A stretch of DNA of 64,000 bases from Amycolatopsis sp. 2-15 (GCF_030285625.1 NZ_CP127294.1:8154001-8218000); one strand, 5' to 3'; shown: positions 34,076 through 43,918, numbered from the stretch's first letter. Notes: generated by a model not told the origin, from the letters alone. Translations and numbers: made by a program.

Positions 34076-35192
34076 GGTCGCCTTCGGCGGCGTTCTTCGC
34101 CGTGTAGAAGGCGAGCTTGTCCTCGTCGACCTCCACGCCGAGGCCGGGGCCGGTCGGCACGCGCAGGCGGCCGGCCTCCAGGTGCAGCGGCTGGACGATG
34201 TCGTCGACGTGCAGGTAGTACATGCTGTCGATCGCGCGCGAGAGCACCGGCGTGCTGGCGACCACGGCGAGGTGCGCGGCCGTCGCGATGCCGAGCTCGC
34301 CGCCGCTGTGCAGGTTCATGCCGAGGCCGAACGTCTCACAGTGCGCGGCGAGCGCCTTCGTCGCAGCGATGCCGCCCCACTTGTAGACGTCGCCGTGGAT
34401 CACGTCCACCGCGCCGAGGCGCACCGCCGGGGCGAACTCCTCGAACCGCACCACGCACATGTTGGTGCACAACGGGATCCGCACCTTCGCGCGCACCTGG
34501 CTCATGCCCTCGATGCCCACGCACGGGTCTTCGAGGTACTCCAGGTCGAGCTCCTCCAGCGCCAGCCCCGCGCGGATCGAGTCGGGCACGGACCACGCGG
34601 CGTTCGGGTCCACACGCAGCTGGACCTCCGGCAGTGCCCGCCGCAGCTCCCGCATGATCTTGACGTCACCGAAGACGTCGGTGGTGCCCTTGAGCTTCAC
34701 GGCCGTGAAGCCGCCCTCGGCCACAACCTTCGCCGCGTGCTCGGCGATCCCCTGCGCCAGCTCGAGGCCCTGCGCGCCGGGCGCGTCGGCGCGGGTCACC
34801 AGCGCGGTGATCGGCACCTCCTCGCGCACCGGACCACCGAGCAGATCGGTCACGCGCTGACCGGTGGCCTTGCCCATCACGTCCCAGCACGCGACGTCCA
34901 GAGCCGCCAGCGCCGCGTAGCCCAGGTAGCCGTGGAAGAAGGGCACCATGTGGTGGCGCCGGTGGAACGCCTCCAGCGCGAACGGGCTCTGGCCCACCAG
35001 CTCCGCGCCGAGCTGGCGCGTGAGCTCGGCGACCGGCCGGCCCCACATCGTCTCGCCCCAGCCCTCCACGCCGGTATCGGTGCGCAGGCGCACGACCGTG
35101 CGGGTCTCCCCCGTCTTGGTCTCGAACGAGCTGGTGAACGGGTTGGTCAACGGCAGGTTCACGACCTGCACGTCGACGTCGGTGATCTTCAT
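34065..35192 (-). CDS. Enolase-superfamily enzyme (mandelate racemase/MLE type)
   Basis: The 375-residue protein is a member of the mandelate-racemase subgroup. It has the KxK base motif (TAVKLKGTTD), metal ligands DPNAAW and LEDPC near residues 195 and 220, and a third ligand region with HGDVYKWGG. A His base in NLHSGGELGIA near 298 fits the MR/glucarate-dehydratase-like pattern. It abstracts an alpha-proton from an acid substrate; the actual substrate (acid sugar, amino acid dipeptide or aromatic hydroxy acid) is unknown. Its ATG overlaps the creatininase-like gene stop (ATGA). Confidence 0.85.
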   Translation of the reverse strand: MKITDVDVQVVNLPLTNPFTSSFETKTGETRTVVRLRTDTGVEGWGETMWGRPVAELTRQLGAELVGQSPFALEAFHRRHHMVPFFHGYLGYAALAALDVACWDVMGKATGQRVTDLLGGPVREEVPITALVTRADAPGAQGLELAQGIAEHAAKVVAEGGFTAVKLKGTTDVFGDVKIMRELRRALPEVQLRVDPNAAWSVPDSIRAGLALEELDLEYLEDPCVGIEGMSQVRAKVRIPLCTNMCVVRFEEFAPAVRLGAVDVIHGDVYKWGGIAATKALAAHCETFGLGMNLHSGGELGIATAAHLAVVASTPVLSRAIDSMYYLHVDDIVQPLHLEAGRLRVPTGPGLGVEVDEDKLAFYTAKNAAEGDLTG

Positions 35193-35947
35193 GCCTCCCC
35201 TTCGGTGTGTGCGTGTTCTCCGGTGGCCGCGGTGGCGTTGTGGAAAGCGCGGATCGCGGCGGCGAGTGCCGCCACCCGCCGGTCGAGCAGGTCGGTGCCC
35301 CGTTCGGCGGTCGCGGCCGTGGCGTCGTCGGTGGAGCCGCCGACGCGGGCCCATTCGCCGTGGCGCTCGACCGTCAGCCCCGGGTAGGGCGGCCGGTCGA
35401 ACAACGGCGGCGGTGTCACGTCCGGGCGCGGCGCGGGTTCGCGCACGAGATCCGGCTTCGCGGCGAGCATCAGCGACGTCTCGAACAGCCCGGCGTGGCC
35501 GGGCGAAGCGGCTTCGCCGAGCGACCAGTACGAGCACGCGGCGAGCGCGACGTCGGCCTGCAGCGCGTACTGCTTTACGGCCAGGCGCATGATCTCGTCG
35601 TTGCCGCCGTGGCCGTTGACCACGAACACGCGCCGGAACCCGCTGCGCACGAGCGAATCGAGCACGTCGGCGAGCACGGCCTGCAGCGTGGCGGCCGAGA
35701 GCGACACGGCCGCGGCGAACAGGTGGTGCGGGCTGTGGCCGAACGGCAGCGCGGGCAGCCGCACGACCTCCGGATCGCCACCGAGGCGGGTGAGCGCGCC
35801 GTCGACCACGGCCTCGGCGAGCATCGTGTCTGTGCCCATCGGCAGGTGGCCCGCGTGCTGCTCCTGCGAGCCGATCGGCAGGACCGCGATGGCCGACGGC
35901 GCGGCCGCGCGCACCTCCCGCCAGGTCATCCGCGTCAGTTCGGGCAT
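35189..35947 (-). CDS. Creatininase-family amidohydrolase
   Basis: The 252-residue protein has the metal site of creatininase relatives: GSQEQHAGHLPMGTDT near residue 28 (Glu, His, Asp ligands), FGHSPHH and NGHGGN near 112. Relatives hydrolyse cyclic amides such as creatinine or act on modified peptides. With an enolase-family gene directly downstream (4-bp overlap), it suggests ring-opening followed by epimerisation or dehydration of an imported compound. It is not the mycofactocin MftE, as no mycofactocin genes are near. Confidence 0.82.
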   Translation of the reverse strand: MPELTRMTWREVRAAAPSAIAVLPIGSQEQHAGHLPMGTDTMLAEAVVDGALTRLGGDPEVVRLPALPFGHSPHHLFAAAVSLSAATLQAVLADVLDSLVRSGFRRVFVVNGHGGNDEIMRLAVKQYALQADVALAACSYWSLGEAASPGHAGLFETSLMLAAKPDLVREPAPRPDVTPPPLFDRPPYPGLTVERHGEWARVGGSTDDATAATAERGTDLLDRRVAALAAAIRAFHNATAATGEHAHTEGEA

Positions 35948-35988
35948 GTGGGCTCCCCTCGTCGGGCCGGGCGTGGCATCGTGACCGC

Positions 35989-36951
35989 ATGAGTTCCGGC
36001 GAACGGCCAGCACTGCGGCTGGTCCCGGCCCCGGCCGCCGAGCCCTCCGCGCCGGTGCACAGCGCTGCGCCGGCCCAGAACACTGCGCCGGTGCTGGGCG
36101 CGGTCGAACTGGTGCCCGGACGCGTACGCGCCGCCTTGCTCGACCTGTCGGGCACGGTGCTCTGGCAGGCCGAGGCGACGTACCCGCACGGCACGGCCGA
36201 CCCCGGCGAGATCGACGCCGCGCTCGCCTCGGCGGTGCGGTTCCCCAGCCCGCCGGCCGGCGTCGGGATCGCCGCCGCGGGCCTGGTCGACGCGCCGGCT
36301 GGCGTGATCATCGAGGTCAACGAGGTGCCCGCGCTGCACGGCTACCCGGTGGCCGACGTCGTGACCCGGCTCGTGGGTGTCCCGGTGCACGTGGAGCACC
36401 GCGCCCGCGTGCAGGTGCTCGGCGACCGCTGGTTCGGCCCGGGCCGCGGCCGCACGACGTTCGCGTCCGTGTCGACCGGCGAGGTGCTCGGCGTCGGCAT
36501 CCTCTACGACGGTGAGGTGCTCGCCCCGCCGGGTGGCCGTAGCGGCGCGCACATGACGGTGGCCGCCAGCGGCCTGCCCTGCACCTGCGGCGCGCGCGGC
36601 TGCTGGAAAACCGTCGCGACCACGTCGTGGCTGCGCGCCGAGGCCGAGCGGCGCGGCCTGGCCGCTCGCAGCGTCCGCGAGCTGGCCGGTGACCCGCTGC
36701 TCGACGAGTACGCGGGCAACATCGCCCTGGGCCTGGTCAACATCCAGCAGCTGTTCGCTCCGGGCCTCTTCATCCTGCACGGCGAAGCGTCCGAAGGCGG
36801 CGAAGCGTTTCGCGCTCGCATTGAGCACCGGCTGCGCGAGGACTCGTCGTGGGCCACCGGCTCGGAACCCCCGCAGGTGCTGGTCAACACCGGCCCGGCC
36901 GACGACATCGTGCTGCTCGGCGGCGCGGGCCTGGTGCTGTCGCGGCACTGA
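35989..36951 (+). CDS. ROK-family protein (sugar kinase/repressor fold without HTH)
   Basis: The 320-residue protein has the ROK core: [10 protein letters not shown], a ligand-side HYP region replaced by [26 protein letters not shown] (His) and a zinc site [10 protein letters not shown] near residue 198. There is no N-terminal helix-turn-helix, and the Ala/Pro-rich first 35 residues look disordered. The final Glu of the usual CxCGxxGCxE is Lys here. It may be a sugar kinase or a regulatory relic. It is divergent from the creatininase gene and converges on the dppF-like gene. Confidence 0.75.
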   Translation: MSSGERPALRLVPAPAAEPSAPVHSAAPAQNTAPVLGAVELVPGRVRAALLDLSGTVLWQAEATYPHGTADPGEIDAALASAVRFPSPPAGVGIAAAGLVDAPAGVIIEVNEVPALHGYPVADVVTRLVGVPVHVEHRARVQVLGDRWFGPGRGRTTFASVSTGEVLGVGILYDGEVLAPPGGRSGAHMTVAASGLPCTCGARGCWKTVATTSWLRAEAERRGLAARSVRELAGDPLLDEYAGNIALGLVNIQQLFAPGLFILHGEASEGGEAFRARIEHRLREDSSWATGSEPPQVLVNTGPADDIVLLGGAGLVLSRH

Positions 36952-36967
36952 GCTCACGTCAGCCACC

Positions 36968-37768
36968 TCACGACACGGCCCGTCGCCTGGCCCGCCGCGG
37001 ATCCGGGTCCGGCACCGCGTCGAGCAAGGTCCGCGTGTAGTCGTGCTCCGGCGCCGCGAACAGCTGCCGTTTCGACGCGAGCTCCACGATCTTCCCCGCG
37101 CGCATCACCGCCACCCGGTCGGCGATCTGCTGCACCACGGCCAGGTTGTGCGACACGAACACGTACGTCAGCTGCAGCCTCGACTGCAGTTCGGCGAGCA
37201 GGTCGAGGACCTGCGCCTGCACGGAGACGTCGAGGGCGCTCGTCGGCTCGTCCAGCACGACCAGCCGAGGTTCGAGGGCGAGTGCGCGGGCGATGGAGAT
37301 GCGCTGCCGTTGCCCGCCGGAGAACTCGTGCGGGTAGCGGTCCTGCACCTCCGGCGCGAGGCCGACGGCGTCGAGCAGCTCCCCGACCCGCGCCCGCAAC
37401 CGCGGGCGGCCACGGCGGCCGCGCAGGCCGCGCTCGTGCGTGACCAGCGGTTCGCCCACGATCTCGGTGACACGCAGGCGCGGGTTCATGCTGGAGTACG
37501 GATCCTGCAGCACCACCTGCATCTGGCGGCGCACCTTGCGCAGCCGGGCCGCCGGCAGCATCGCCAGGTCGGCGCCGTCGAAGCGGACGATGCCCGCCGT
37601 CGGTTCGGCCAGCCGCAACAGGAGCCGCGTCAGCGTCGTCTTGCCGGAGCCCGATTCGCCGACCACGGCGAGCGTCTCGCCGGAGACCACGTCGAGGTCG
37701 ACGTCGTCCACGGCGGCCACGGCGCCGTAGTCCTTGCGCAGGCCCCGGATCTCGACCAGGTTCGTCAT
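36968..37768 (-). CDS. Peptide/nickel-type ABC transporter ATP-binding protein (DppF-like)
   Basis: The 266-residue protein is an ABC ATPase with Walker [11 protein letters not shown]-loop [16 protein letters not shown], signature FSGGQRQRI, Walker [13 protein letters not shown] and switch VSHNLAVV. It is the second ATPase of a Dpp/Opp importer and the last gene of the leftward five-gene operon. It overlaps the dppD-like gene by 4 bases. The C-terminal DPRRARRR tail is basic. Confidence 0.9.
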   Translation of the reverse strand: MTNLVEIRGLRKDYGAVAAVDDVDLDVVSGETLAVVGESGSGKTTLTRLLLRLAEPTAGIVRFDGADLAMLPAARLRKVRRQMQVVLQDPYSSMNPRLRVTEIVGEPLVTHERGLRGRRGRPRLRARVGELLDAVGLAPEVQDRYPHEFSGGQRQRISIARALALEPRLVVLDEPTSALDVSVQAQVLDLLAELQSRLQLTYVFVSHNLAVVQQIADRVAVMRAGKIVELASKRQLFAAPEHDYTRTLLDAVPDPDPRRARRRAVS

Positions 37769-38556
37769 ACCCGCTCCAGCTTCGGTGTGGCGCGCAGCAG
37801 CTCGCGCGTGTACTCCTCTTGCGGTGTCTCGAACACCGGCAGCACGGCGCCGGTCTCGACGACCCGGCCCGAGCGCATCACCACGACCCGGTCGGCGACC
37901 TCGGCAACCACGCCCAGGTCGTGGGTGATGAGCACGATCGCCATGCCGTGCCGGCGCTGCAGCTCCACGAGCAGCTCGAGGATCTGCGCCTGCACGGTCA
38001 CGTCGAGCGCGGTCGTCGGCTCGTCGGCCACCAGCACCCGCGGCCGGCCGACGAGCGCCATCGCGATCATCACGCGCTGGCGCAGCCCACCGGACAGCTG
38101 GTGTGGGTACTGGGCCGCCCGCCGTTCCGCGTCGGGAATGCCGGCTTCCCGCAACGCTTCGACGGCGGCAGCCGCGGCCTGCGCGCGGGAGGCCCCAGCG
38201 TGGCGCCGCACGACTTCCGCGACCTGCGCGCCCACCCGCTTGACCGGGTTGAGGCTCGTCATCGGGTCCTGGAAGACCATGGCGACGTCGTTGCCCCGAA
38301 TGCGCCGGAGGTCCTTTTCGGACAGTCGCAGCACATCGCGGCCGTCGAGCAGCACCTCGCCCTCGTAGACGCACGGTGGCTCGGGGTTGAGCCGCAGCAA
38401 CGACAGGGCCGTGGCGGTCTTGCCGCTGCCCGACTCCCCCACGACCGCCAGCGTCTCGCCCTCGTCCACGGCGAAGCTCACGCCGTCGACGGCCGTCACC
38501 GTGCCGGTGTCGAGCCGGAACTCGACCCGCAGGTCCTTGATCTCCACGAGGCTCAT
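37765..38556 (-). CDS. Peptide/nickel-type ABC transporter ATP-binding protein (DppD-like)
   Basis: The 263-residue ATPase has [50 protein letters not shown] and [14 protein letters not shown]. The signature is SGGLRQR, normal for DppD. The C-terminal CxxC-type extension of some peptide ABC ATPases is not seen. It forms 4-bp overlaps with the permease gene on one side and the DppF-like gene on the other. Pairing with DppF makes a heterodimeric motor. Confidence 0.9.
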   Translation of the reverse strand: MSLVEIKDLRVEFRLDTGTVTAVDGVSFAVDEGETLAVVGESGSGKTATALSLLRLNPEPPCVYEGEVLLDGRDVLRLSEKDLRRIRGNDVAMVFQDPMTSLNPVKRVGAQVAEVVRRHAGASRAQAAAAAVEALREAGIPDAERRAAQYPHQLSGGLRQRVMIAMALVGRPRVLVADEPTTALDVTVQAQILELLVELQRRHGMAIVLITHDLGVVAEVADRVVVMRSGRVVETGAVLPVFETPQEEYTRELLRATPKLERV

Positions 38557-39443
38557 GAGCGGTACGCCTTCGGGTCCGCGACGTCGCGCAGGACGTCGCC
38601 GGTGATGTTGACGGCCAGCGCGGTGAGCATCAGCGCGATGCCGGGGAACACGGCCACCCACCACGACGTGCCCAGGTACAGCTGGCCGTCGCTGAGCATG
38701 CCGCCCCACGTCACGGTCTGCTTCGGCACGCCGAGGCCCAGGTAGCTCAGCGACGCCTCGGCCACGATCGCGGCGGCCACGTGCAGCGTGCCGATGGTGG
38801 CGAGCGGCGCCATCACGTTGGGCAGCAGGTGGCGGCGCATGATCGCGAGGTCCGTGACGCCGATCGCCCGCGCCTCCGTGACGAACTCCCTGGTGCGCAA
38901 GGAAAGCACCTCGGAGCGGATCACGCGGGCGTAGGAGACCCAGCCCGTGAAGCCGAGCACCAGCACCACGTACCACAGCCCGGAGCCGAGGAACCCGACG
39001 ATGGCGAGCGCGAGCAGGATCGGCGGGAACGCGAGCTGGATGTCGGCCAGGCGCATGAGGATCCGGTCGAACCAGCCGCCGAGGAACCCGGCCACCAGCC
39101 CGATCGTCGCGCCGACGATCCCGGCGAGCAGCGCCGCGCACGCGCCCACCAGCAGCGAGATCCGGGCCCCGTAACAAAGCCGCGAAAGGATGTCGCGCCC
39201 GAGCTGGTCGGTGCCGAGCAGGTGACTCGCGTCGCCGCCCGACTCCCACGCCGGCGGGTGCAGGCGCACCAGCAGGTCCTGCGCGCCCGGGTCGTACGGC
39301 GCGATCAGCGGCGCGAACACCGCGACCAGCACCATCAGCACGAGCACGGTCACGGCGACGGCGCCCAGCCGGTTGCGCAGCATCGCGCGCACGGCGCTCG
39401 GCCGGGCGGATCGAGCGGTGGCGACAGCGGTGATGGCGGTCAT
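38553..39443 (-). CDS. Peptide-type ABC transporter permease (DppC-like)
   Basis: The 296-residue permease has the DppC N-terminal extension (APYDPGAQDLLVRLHPP, then LLGTDQLGRDILSRL), about six helices and the EAA loop EARAIGVTDLAIMRRHLLPN that docks on the ATPases. Its start and stop overlap both neighbours by 4 bases. It pairs with the DppB-like permease. Confidence 0.9.
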   Translation of the reverse strand: MTAITAVATARSARPSAVRAMLRNRLGAVAVTVLVLMVLVAVFAPLIAPYDPGAQDLLVRLHPPAWESGGDASHLLGTDQLGRDILSRLCYGARISLLVGACAALLAGIVGATIGLVAGFLGGWFDRILMRLADIQLAFPPILLALAIVGFLGSGLWYVVLVLGFTGWVSYARVIRSEVLSLRTREFVTEARAIGVTDLAIMRRHLLPNVMAPLATIGTLHVAAAIVAEASLSYLGLGVPKQTVTWGGMLSDGQLYLGTSWWVAVFPGIALMLTALAVNITGDVLRDVADPKAYRS

Positions 39444-40414
39444 GAGGTCACCCGCACCCTCGGGTCGAGAATCGTGTAGGACAGGTCCACCAGCAGGTTC
39501 ACGATCACGAACGTGGCGGCGAAGAACAGCACCGCGGCCTGCACGAGCGGGAAGTCGCGGTTCTGGATCGCCTCGACCGTGAGCCGGCCGAGGCCGGGCC
39601 ACGAGAACACCTGCTCGGTGAGGATCGCGCCGCCCAGCAGCGAGCCGACCTCGAGGCCGATGACCGTGACCACCGGCAGCGCGGCGTTGCGCATGCCGTG
39701 GCCGAGCACGATCCCGCCGGTGCCGAGACCCTTGGCTTTCGCGGTGCGGATGAAGTCCGAGCCCAGCACGTCGATCAGCGACGAGCGCAGCAGCCGCGCG
39801 ATCACCGCCACCGAGTACAGGGCGAGCGTGATCGCGGGCAGGATCAGGTGCTCGATGCCGCCGTAACCCGAGGCGGGCAGGATCTTCAACTGCACGGCGA
39901 AGATCAGGATGAGCAGGATCCCGACCCAGAAGGCCGGAGTGGACTGTCCGACCAGGACACCGGCCATCACGCCGGAGTCGCCGGCACGACCGCGCCGCAT
40001 CGCCGCGTAGGTCCCCGCCGGCACGGCGAGCGCCAGCGCCACGAGCAGCGCGGAGCCGGCCAGCTCCAGCGTCGCCGGGACGCGGGAGAACAGGACGTCG
40101 GTCACCGGCTGGTCGTAGACGAGCGAGTTCCCGAGCTGAAGCCGCGGCAGGCCGGCGAGGTAGTCGAGGTACTGCGTGATGAGCGGCCGGTCGAGCCCCA
40201 GGCTCGCCCGCAGCGTCGCCTCCTGCGCCGCGGTGGCGTCGGGCGGCAGGATCAGCTTCACGGGGTCACCCGAGAGCCGCACGAGCAGGAACGCCGCCGT
40301 GGCCACGAAAAACAGCACGACGATCGCCGTGAGCACCTTCGTCACGACCACCCGCAGCACCCCGGCGCCGGCTCGCGCGGGCGGCCGGACGGCGGTCGTC
40401 ACCGGCGCCGTCAC
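39440..40414 (-). CDS. Peptide-type ABC transporter permease (DppB-like)
   Basis: The 324-residue permease has six hydrophobic segments and the EAA loop in RTAKAKGLGTGGIVLGHGMR. The N-terminal segment with GDPVKLILPPDATAAQEA is the typical DppB periplasmic region. It overlaps the substrate-binding protein gene upstream and the DppC-like gene downstream by 4 bases. Confidence 0.9.
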   Translation of the reverse strand: MTAPVTTAVRPPARAGAGVLRVVVTKVLTAIVVLFFVATAAFLLVRLSGDPVKLILPPDATAAQEATLRASLGLDRPLITQYLDYLAGLPRLQLGNSLVYDQPVTDVLFSRVPATLELAGSALLVALALAVPAGTYAAMRRGRAGDSGVMAGVLVGQSTPAFWVGILLILIFAVQLKILPASGYGGIEHLILPAITLALYSVAVIARLLRSSLIDVLGSDFIRTAKAKGLGTGGIVLGHGMRNAALPVVTVIGLEVGSLLGGAILTEQVFSWPGLGRLTVEAIQNRDFPLVQAAVLFFAATFVIVNLLVDLSYTILDPRVRVTS

Positions 40415-41958
40415 GAGGTCACCGTCGCCGAGGCCATGTCGAGCACGCCGACGACACCCGGCTGCCAGCTCGGGCGCGTGTTGACCGCGTAGACGTTGTC
40501 GATCTGATAGAGGAACACGAACGGCGCCTCCTGCTTGAGAAGTAACTGCAAGGACGTGAACGCCTTCTGCCGGTCGGCGGGGGCGAGGGAGAGCTCCTCG
40601 GCGTCGACGAGCCGGTCGGCTTCGGGGTTGTGCCAGCGGCTCTGGCGCCGGTCGTGGCGCACATTGGACTGCACGAGGCTCTCGGCGTCGAGCGTCCAGC
40701 CGGTGCTGGCGGCGAGGTACATCGGGCCGAGCGCGCCGCGGTTGTTCGACGTCAGCCGGCTCGTGTAGGTGCCGGTGTCGACGAGGTCCACCCGCGCCCG
40801 CACCCCGGCCTTGGCCAGCAGACCGGAAATCGCCTCGGCGATGTTCGAGTCGGCCGTCTGCGCGGTGAGGGAGGTGTCGAACCCGTCCGGGAAACCGGCC
40901 GCGGCGAGCAGGCGCTTGGCCTCACCGAGGTCACGCGTGTACGGCGCGATCGACGGGTCGAAGCCGAACGACTCGCGCGGGAACATCGTCGGCACCTCAC
41001 GCGCCTTGCCGTCGAGCACCGCCTTGATCAGCAGTGGCACGTCGACGGCGTGGTTGAGCGCCTGGCGCACCCGCACGTCACGCAGCGGGCCTTGCGTGGT
41101 GTCGAGTGAGAGGTACGAGGTGCGGATGCCCGGGAAGTGGCGGATCTCGACGCCCGGGTACCCCTGGATCTGCAGCGCCGCGTCCGGGGTCAGGCCGGCG
41201 ACGATGTCCACCTCGTCGCTCTGCAGGGAGGCGAGCGCGGACGACGGGTCGGGCATCGGCAGGAACACGAGCTCGTCGTAGGCCGGTTTGCCGCCCCAGT
41301 AGGCGGGGTTCGCGCGCATCCGCATCTGGTGATCGCGCTGGAACTCCTCGAAGGTGAACGGCCCGGTGCCCACCGGGTGCTTTGCGAAGCCCGCCGAACC
41401 GACCTGTTTCAGGTACTTCGGCGGCACAGCGACGCCGCCGAACAGCGACACCTTCGCGGGGATGATCGGGTCCGACTGGCTGCAGCGCAGGTAGACCGTG
41501 AGCGGATCGACGACCACGGCCTGCTTCACGTAGCGCAGCTCGACGATCGGTGACTTCGTGGCGGGGTCGAGCAGCCGGTTGATGCCGAAGGCCACGGCCT
41601 GGGCGTCACACGGCTCGCCGTTGTGGAACTTCACGCCGGGCCGGAGCTTGAAACGCCAGGTCAGCGGGTCGGGCGAGGACCACGACAGGGCCAGCCCCGG
41701 TTTCAGCTGGTTGTCCGGACCTCGCGTGGTGAGGGTGTCGAACAGGTTGATCAGCACGTTCATGGAGGTCAGGTCGCCCTGTTTCTGGGGATCCAGGGTT
41801 TTCGGGTCCGAGGTCTGGGCCACGCGCAGCACGGTGCCGGGAGTGCCGGCGGCGCTGCCGCACGCGGTGAGCAATCCCGGCAAGGCGAGTGCGGGCACTG
41901 CCAGGCCGCCGAGCCGGAGGGCGTCGCGGCGGGACAGGCGGGGACGCGAAGAGGCCAC
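40411..41958 (-). CDS. Extracellular solute-binding protein, family 5 (Tat lipoprotein)
   Basis: The 515-residue protein is the SBP_bac_5 receptor of the importer. It has a Tat motif (LSRRDALRLGGLAVPALALP) followed by the lipobox LLTACGS, so it is probably exported folded and lipid-anchored. The family fold is clear from RVAQTSDPKTLDPQKQGDL, a PGVKFHNGEPCDAQAVAFGI segment and a C-terminal LYQIDNVYAVNTRP. It should capture oligopeptides, opines or glycosides; ligand cannot be told. It is the first gene of the leftward operon, divergent from the IclR gene. Confidence 0.9.
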   Translation of the reverse strand: MASSRPRLSRRDALRLGGLAVPALALPGLLTACGSAAGTPGTVLRVAQTSDPKTLDPQKQGDLTSMNVLINLFDTLTTRGPDNQLKPGLALSWSSPDPLTWRFKLRPGVKFHNGEPCDAQAVAFGINRLLDPATKSPIVELRYVKQAVVVDPLTVYLRCSQSDPIIPAKVSLFGGVAVPPKYLKQVGSAGFAKHPVGTGPFTFEEFQRDHQMRMRANPAYWGGKPAYDELVFLPMPDPSSALASLQSDEVDIVAGLTPDAALQIQGYPGVEIRHFPGIRTSYLSLDTTQGPLRDVRVRQALNHAVDVPLLIKAVLDGKAREVPTMFPRESFGFDPSIAPYTRDLGEAKRLLAAAGFPDGFDTSLTAQTADSNIAEAISGLLAKAGVRARVDLVDTGTYTSRLTSNNRGALGPMYLAASTGWTLDAESLVQSNVRHDRRQSRWHNPEADRLVDAEELSLAPADRQKAFTSLQLLLKQEAPFVFLYQIDNVYAVNTRPSWQPGVVGVLDMASATVTS

Positions 41959-41981
41959 GGGGTGCCGGCTCCTTTCGATCG

Positions 41982-42016
41982 TTTCGTGAAGTGAAAGACC
42001 GTTCCGTCAGATGGAA
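41982..42016. promoter_or_regulatory. Two IclR-type half-palindromic sites
   Basis: TTTCGTGAAGTGAAA (41982-41996) and TTCCGTCAGATGGAA (42002-42016) are both 15-mers with 4-bp arms and a 7-base spacer. They lie between the divergent starts of the solute-binding protein and IclR genes, the usual place for autoregulatory IclR binding. Confidence 0.55.
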
Positions 42017-42040
42017 TGCGATTGCGCTAAGGTAGGCGCC

Positions 42041-42844
42041 GTGACCAAGGCTGTCAACGACTCGGCGAACAGTCCCCGCGGCGCGGTGGACAAGGCGCTG
42101 GAAGTGCTGGCGACACTCGCGCTGCCGGGTGGGCCGCACCGGCTCGCCGATCTCGCGAAGGCCTGTGACCTGCCGAAACCCACCGCGCACCGGATGCTGC
42201 AGACCTTCGCGGACGCCGGTTTCGCGACCGCGACGGGCGGTGGCCAGTACGACGTCGGGCCGCGGCTGCTCGGACTTTCGGCCGCCGTGCTCGCGGGCAG
42301 CCGCGCCACCCGGGCCACCCGGCCCGTGCTCGCGGACCTGCGGCGGAGGACCGGGCACACAGTGCACTACGCAGTGCGCCACGGCGACCGGGCGGTCTAC
42401 GTGGAGAAGCTCGAGCCGGAGCAGGCGTACCGGCTGAACACCCGGCCGGGCGGCGAGGTGCCGCTGTACTGCACGGGCGTCGGGCGGGCGATCCTGTCGC
42501 GGCTGCCGGAGGCCGAGGTCACCGCGATGCTCTCCGGGCCGGTGAAGGCGTGGACGCCGAAGACGCTGACCGATCCGGCCGCGATCCGCGCTTCGCTGGC
42601 CACTGTGGACAGTCTCGGGTATGTGGTGGACGACGAGCAGTACGAGGCGCACGTGCGCTGCGTGGCCGCGCCCGTGGTGGATGCCGACGGGGCGGTCGCC
42701 GGCGCGGTCAGCGTGTCAGGGCTGACGTTCACGCTGCAGCCGGAAGCGTTTGCGGCGCTCGGCCCGCTCGTGGCCGAGGCGGCGAACCGGATTTCGGCGA
42801 AGCTGGGGCCGGTCGGTTTGCAGGCGGTGTCCGATGAGGACTGA
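42041..42844 (+). CDS. IclR-family transcriptional regulator
   Basis: The 267-residue protein has the IclR winged helix (AVDKALEVLATLALPGGPHR, then LAKACDLPKPTAHRMLQTF) and the ligand-binding domain with GEVPLYCTGVGRAILS and a VDDEQYEAHVRCVAAPV region. The start is taken at GTG 42041 with AAGG upstream, not at an in-frame ATG 30 bases earlier. It probably regulates the divergent Dpp-type importer, and the serine hydrolase gene downstream, which its end overlaps by 11 bases. Confidence 0.88.
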   Translation: MTKAVNDSANSPRGAVDKALEVLATLALPGGPHRLADLAKACDLPKPTAHRMLQTFADAGFATATGGGQYDVGPRLLGLSAAVLAGSRATRATRPVLADLRRRTGHTVHYAVRHGDRAVYVEKLEPEQAYRLNTRPGGEVPLYCTGVGRAILSRLPEAEVTAMLSGPVKAWTPKTLTDPAAIRASLATVDSLGYVVDDEQYEAHVRCVAAPVVDADGAVAGAVSVSGLTFTLQPEAFAALGPLVAEAANRISAKLGPVGLQAVSDED

Positions 42845-43856
42845 GCTGCGGGAGCTTCTTTCTTCCACGACCGGATTGTTCTCGGCCGCGGCGTGGTCGG
42901 TCGGAACCGCTGACGGCGTGCTCGACCGCGGGGTGCTCGGCACGCGCTGGCACGGCGGTCCGGCGGCGACCGAGGAGAGCCGGTGGGATCTCGCGTCGGT
43001 GACGAAGCCGATTGCCGGGATCGTGGTGGTGGCGCTGGCCGAGCGGGGGCTGCTCGACCTCGACGAGCCGCTCCCCCGGTACCTGCCGGCGTATGCGGGC
43101 GGCGACAAGGCCGGGATCACCGTGCGGCAGCTGCTCGCGCACACCTCCGGATTGCCGGGCGGAACTCCGCTCTATCGCGAGCATCCGACGCGGGAATCGC
43201 TACTGGAGGCGATCCGGACCGGGCCGCTGCGTGCCACGCCCGGCGCCCGGGTCGAGTACTCGTCGCAGGGGTTCATCCTGCTCGGGCTGATCGCCGAGGC
43301 CGCGGGTGGCGCGCCGCTCGACCGGCTCGTGGCGGAGCTCGTGACGCAGCCCTTGGGGCTCACGGCCACCGGTTTCGGTCCTGGCCAGGGTTTGCCGGCC
43401 GATGCGGTGGCCACTGAGGACTGCCCGTGGCGTGGCCGGGTCGTGTGTGGACAGGTGCACGATGAGAACGCGGTGGTGCTGGGCGGAGTCTGCGGGCACG
43501 CCGGGCTGTTCGCCACCCTCGGTGATGTCGAACGTCTCGGCCAGGCGCTGGCCGGCGGGGCGCAGGCGTTGCTCAAACCCGCGTCGCACGCGGAGATGAT
43601 CGCCTGTCACACCGAAGGTCTCGCATTGCGCCGCGGACTCGCGTGGCAGGGCCTCGACGTGCCGGGCTCGCCCGTCGGCACCGCCCTGGAACCCGCCGCC
43701 TACGGCCACACCGGCTTCACCGGGACCAGCCTGTGGATCGAGCCGGAGCGTCGCCGTTTCTACTTGCTGCTGACCAACCGGGTGCATCCGTCGCGGTCCA
43801 CACCGGGGATCGAAACGGTGCGGCGCGAATTCCACGCGTCGGCCGCGATGCTCTGA
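42834..43856 (+). CDS. Serine hydrolase of the beta-lactamase/D-aminopeptidase family
   Basis: The 340-residue protein is a class C-like serine hydrolase with SxxK in LASVTKPIAG (Ser near residue 55), a YSSQGF tyrosine motif and a C-terminal HTGFTGTS in place of KTG. No signal peptide is present, so it acts in the cytoplasm. Such enzymes cleave D-peptides, esters or lactams. Its start overlaps the end of iclR by 11 bases. With the importer and the creatininase/enolase genes this suggests use of an imported peptide- or lactam-like compound. Confidence 0.82.
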   Translation: MRTELRELLSSTTGLFSAAAWSVGTADGVLDRGVLGTRWHGGPAATEESRWDLASVTKPIAGIVVVALAERGLLDLDEPLPRYLPAYAGGDKAGITVRQLLAHTSGLPGGTPLYREHPTRESLLEAIRTGPLRATPGARVEYSSQGFILLGLIAEAAGGAPLDRLVAELVTQPLGLTATGFGPGQGLPADAVATEDCPWRGRVVCGQVHDENAVVLGGVCGHAGLFATLGDVERLGQALAGGAQALLKPASHAEMIACHTEGLALRRGLAWQGLDVPGSPVGTALEPAAYGHTGFTGTSLWIEPERRRFYLLLTNRVHPSRSTPGIETVRREFHASAAML

Positions 43857-43899
43857 TCCCACATCCTGGACGTCGGCCGATTTCGCCGCCGGGCCGGAA

Positions 43900-43918
43900 G
43901 TCGTTGGGGTAAAACGAC
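43900..43918. promoter_or_regulatory. Inverted repeat before the metalloprotease gene
   Basis: GTCGTT and AACGAC form perfect 6-bp arms with a 7-base spacer, 150 bases before the M4 gene and shortly after the serine hydrolase stop. It could be an operator or a weak stem. The rest of the gap (43857-44070) shows nothing else distinct. Confidence 0.35.
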
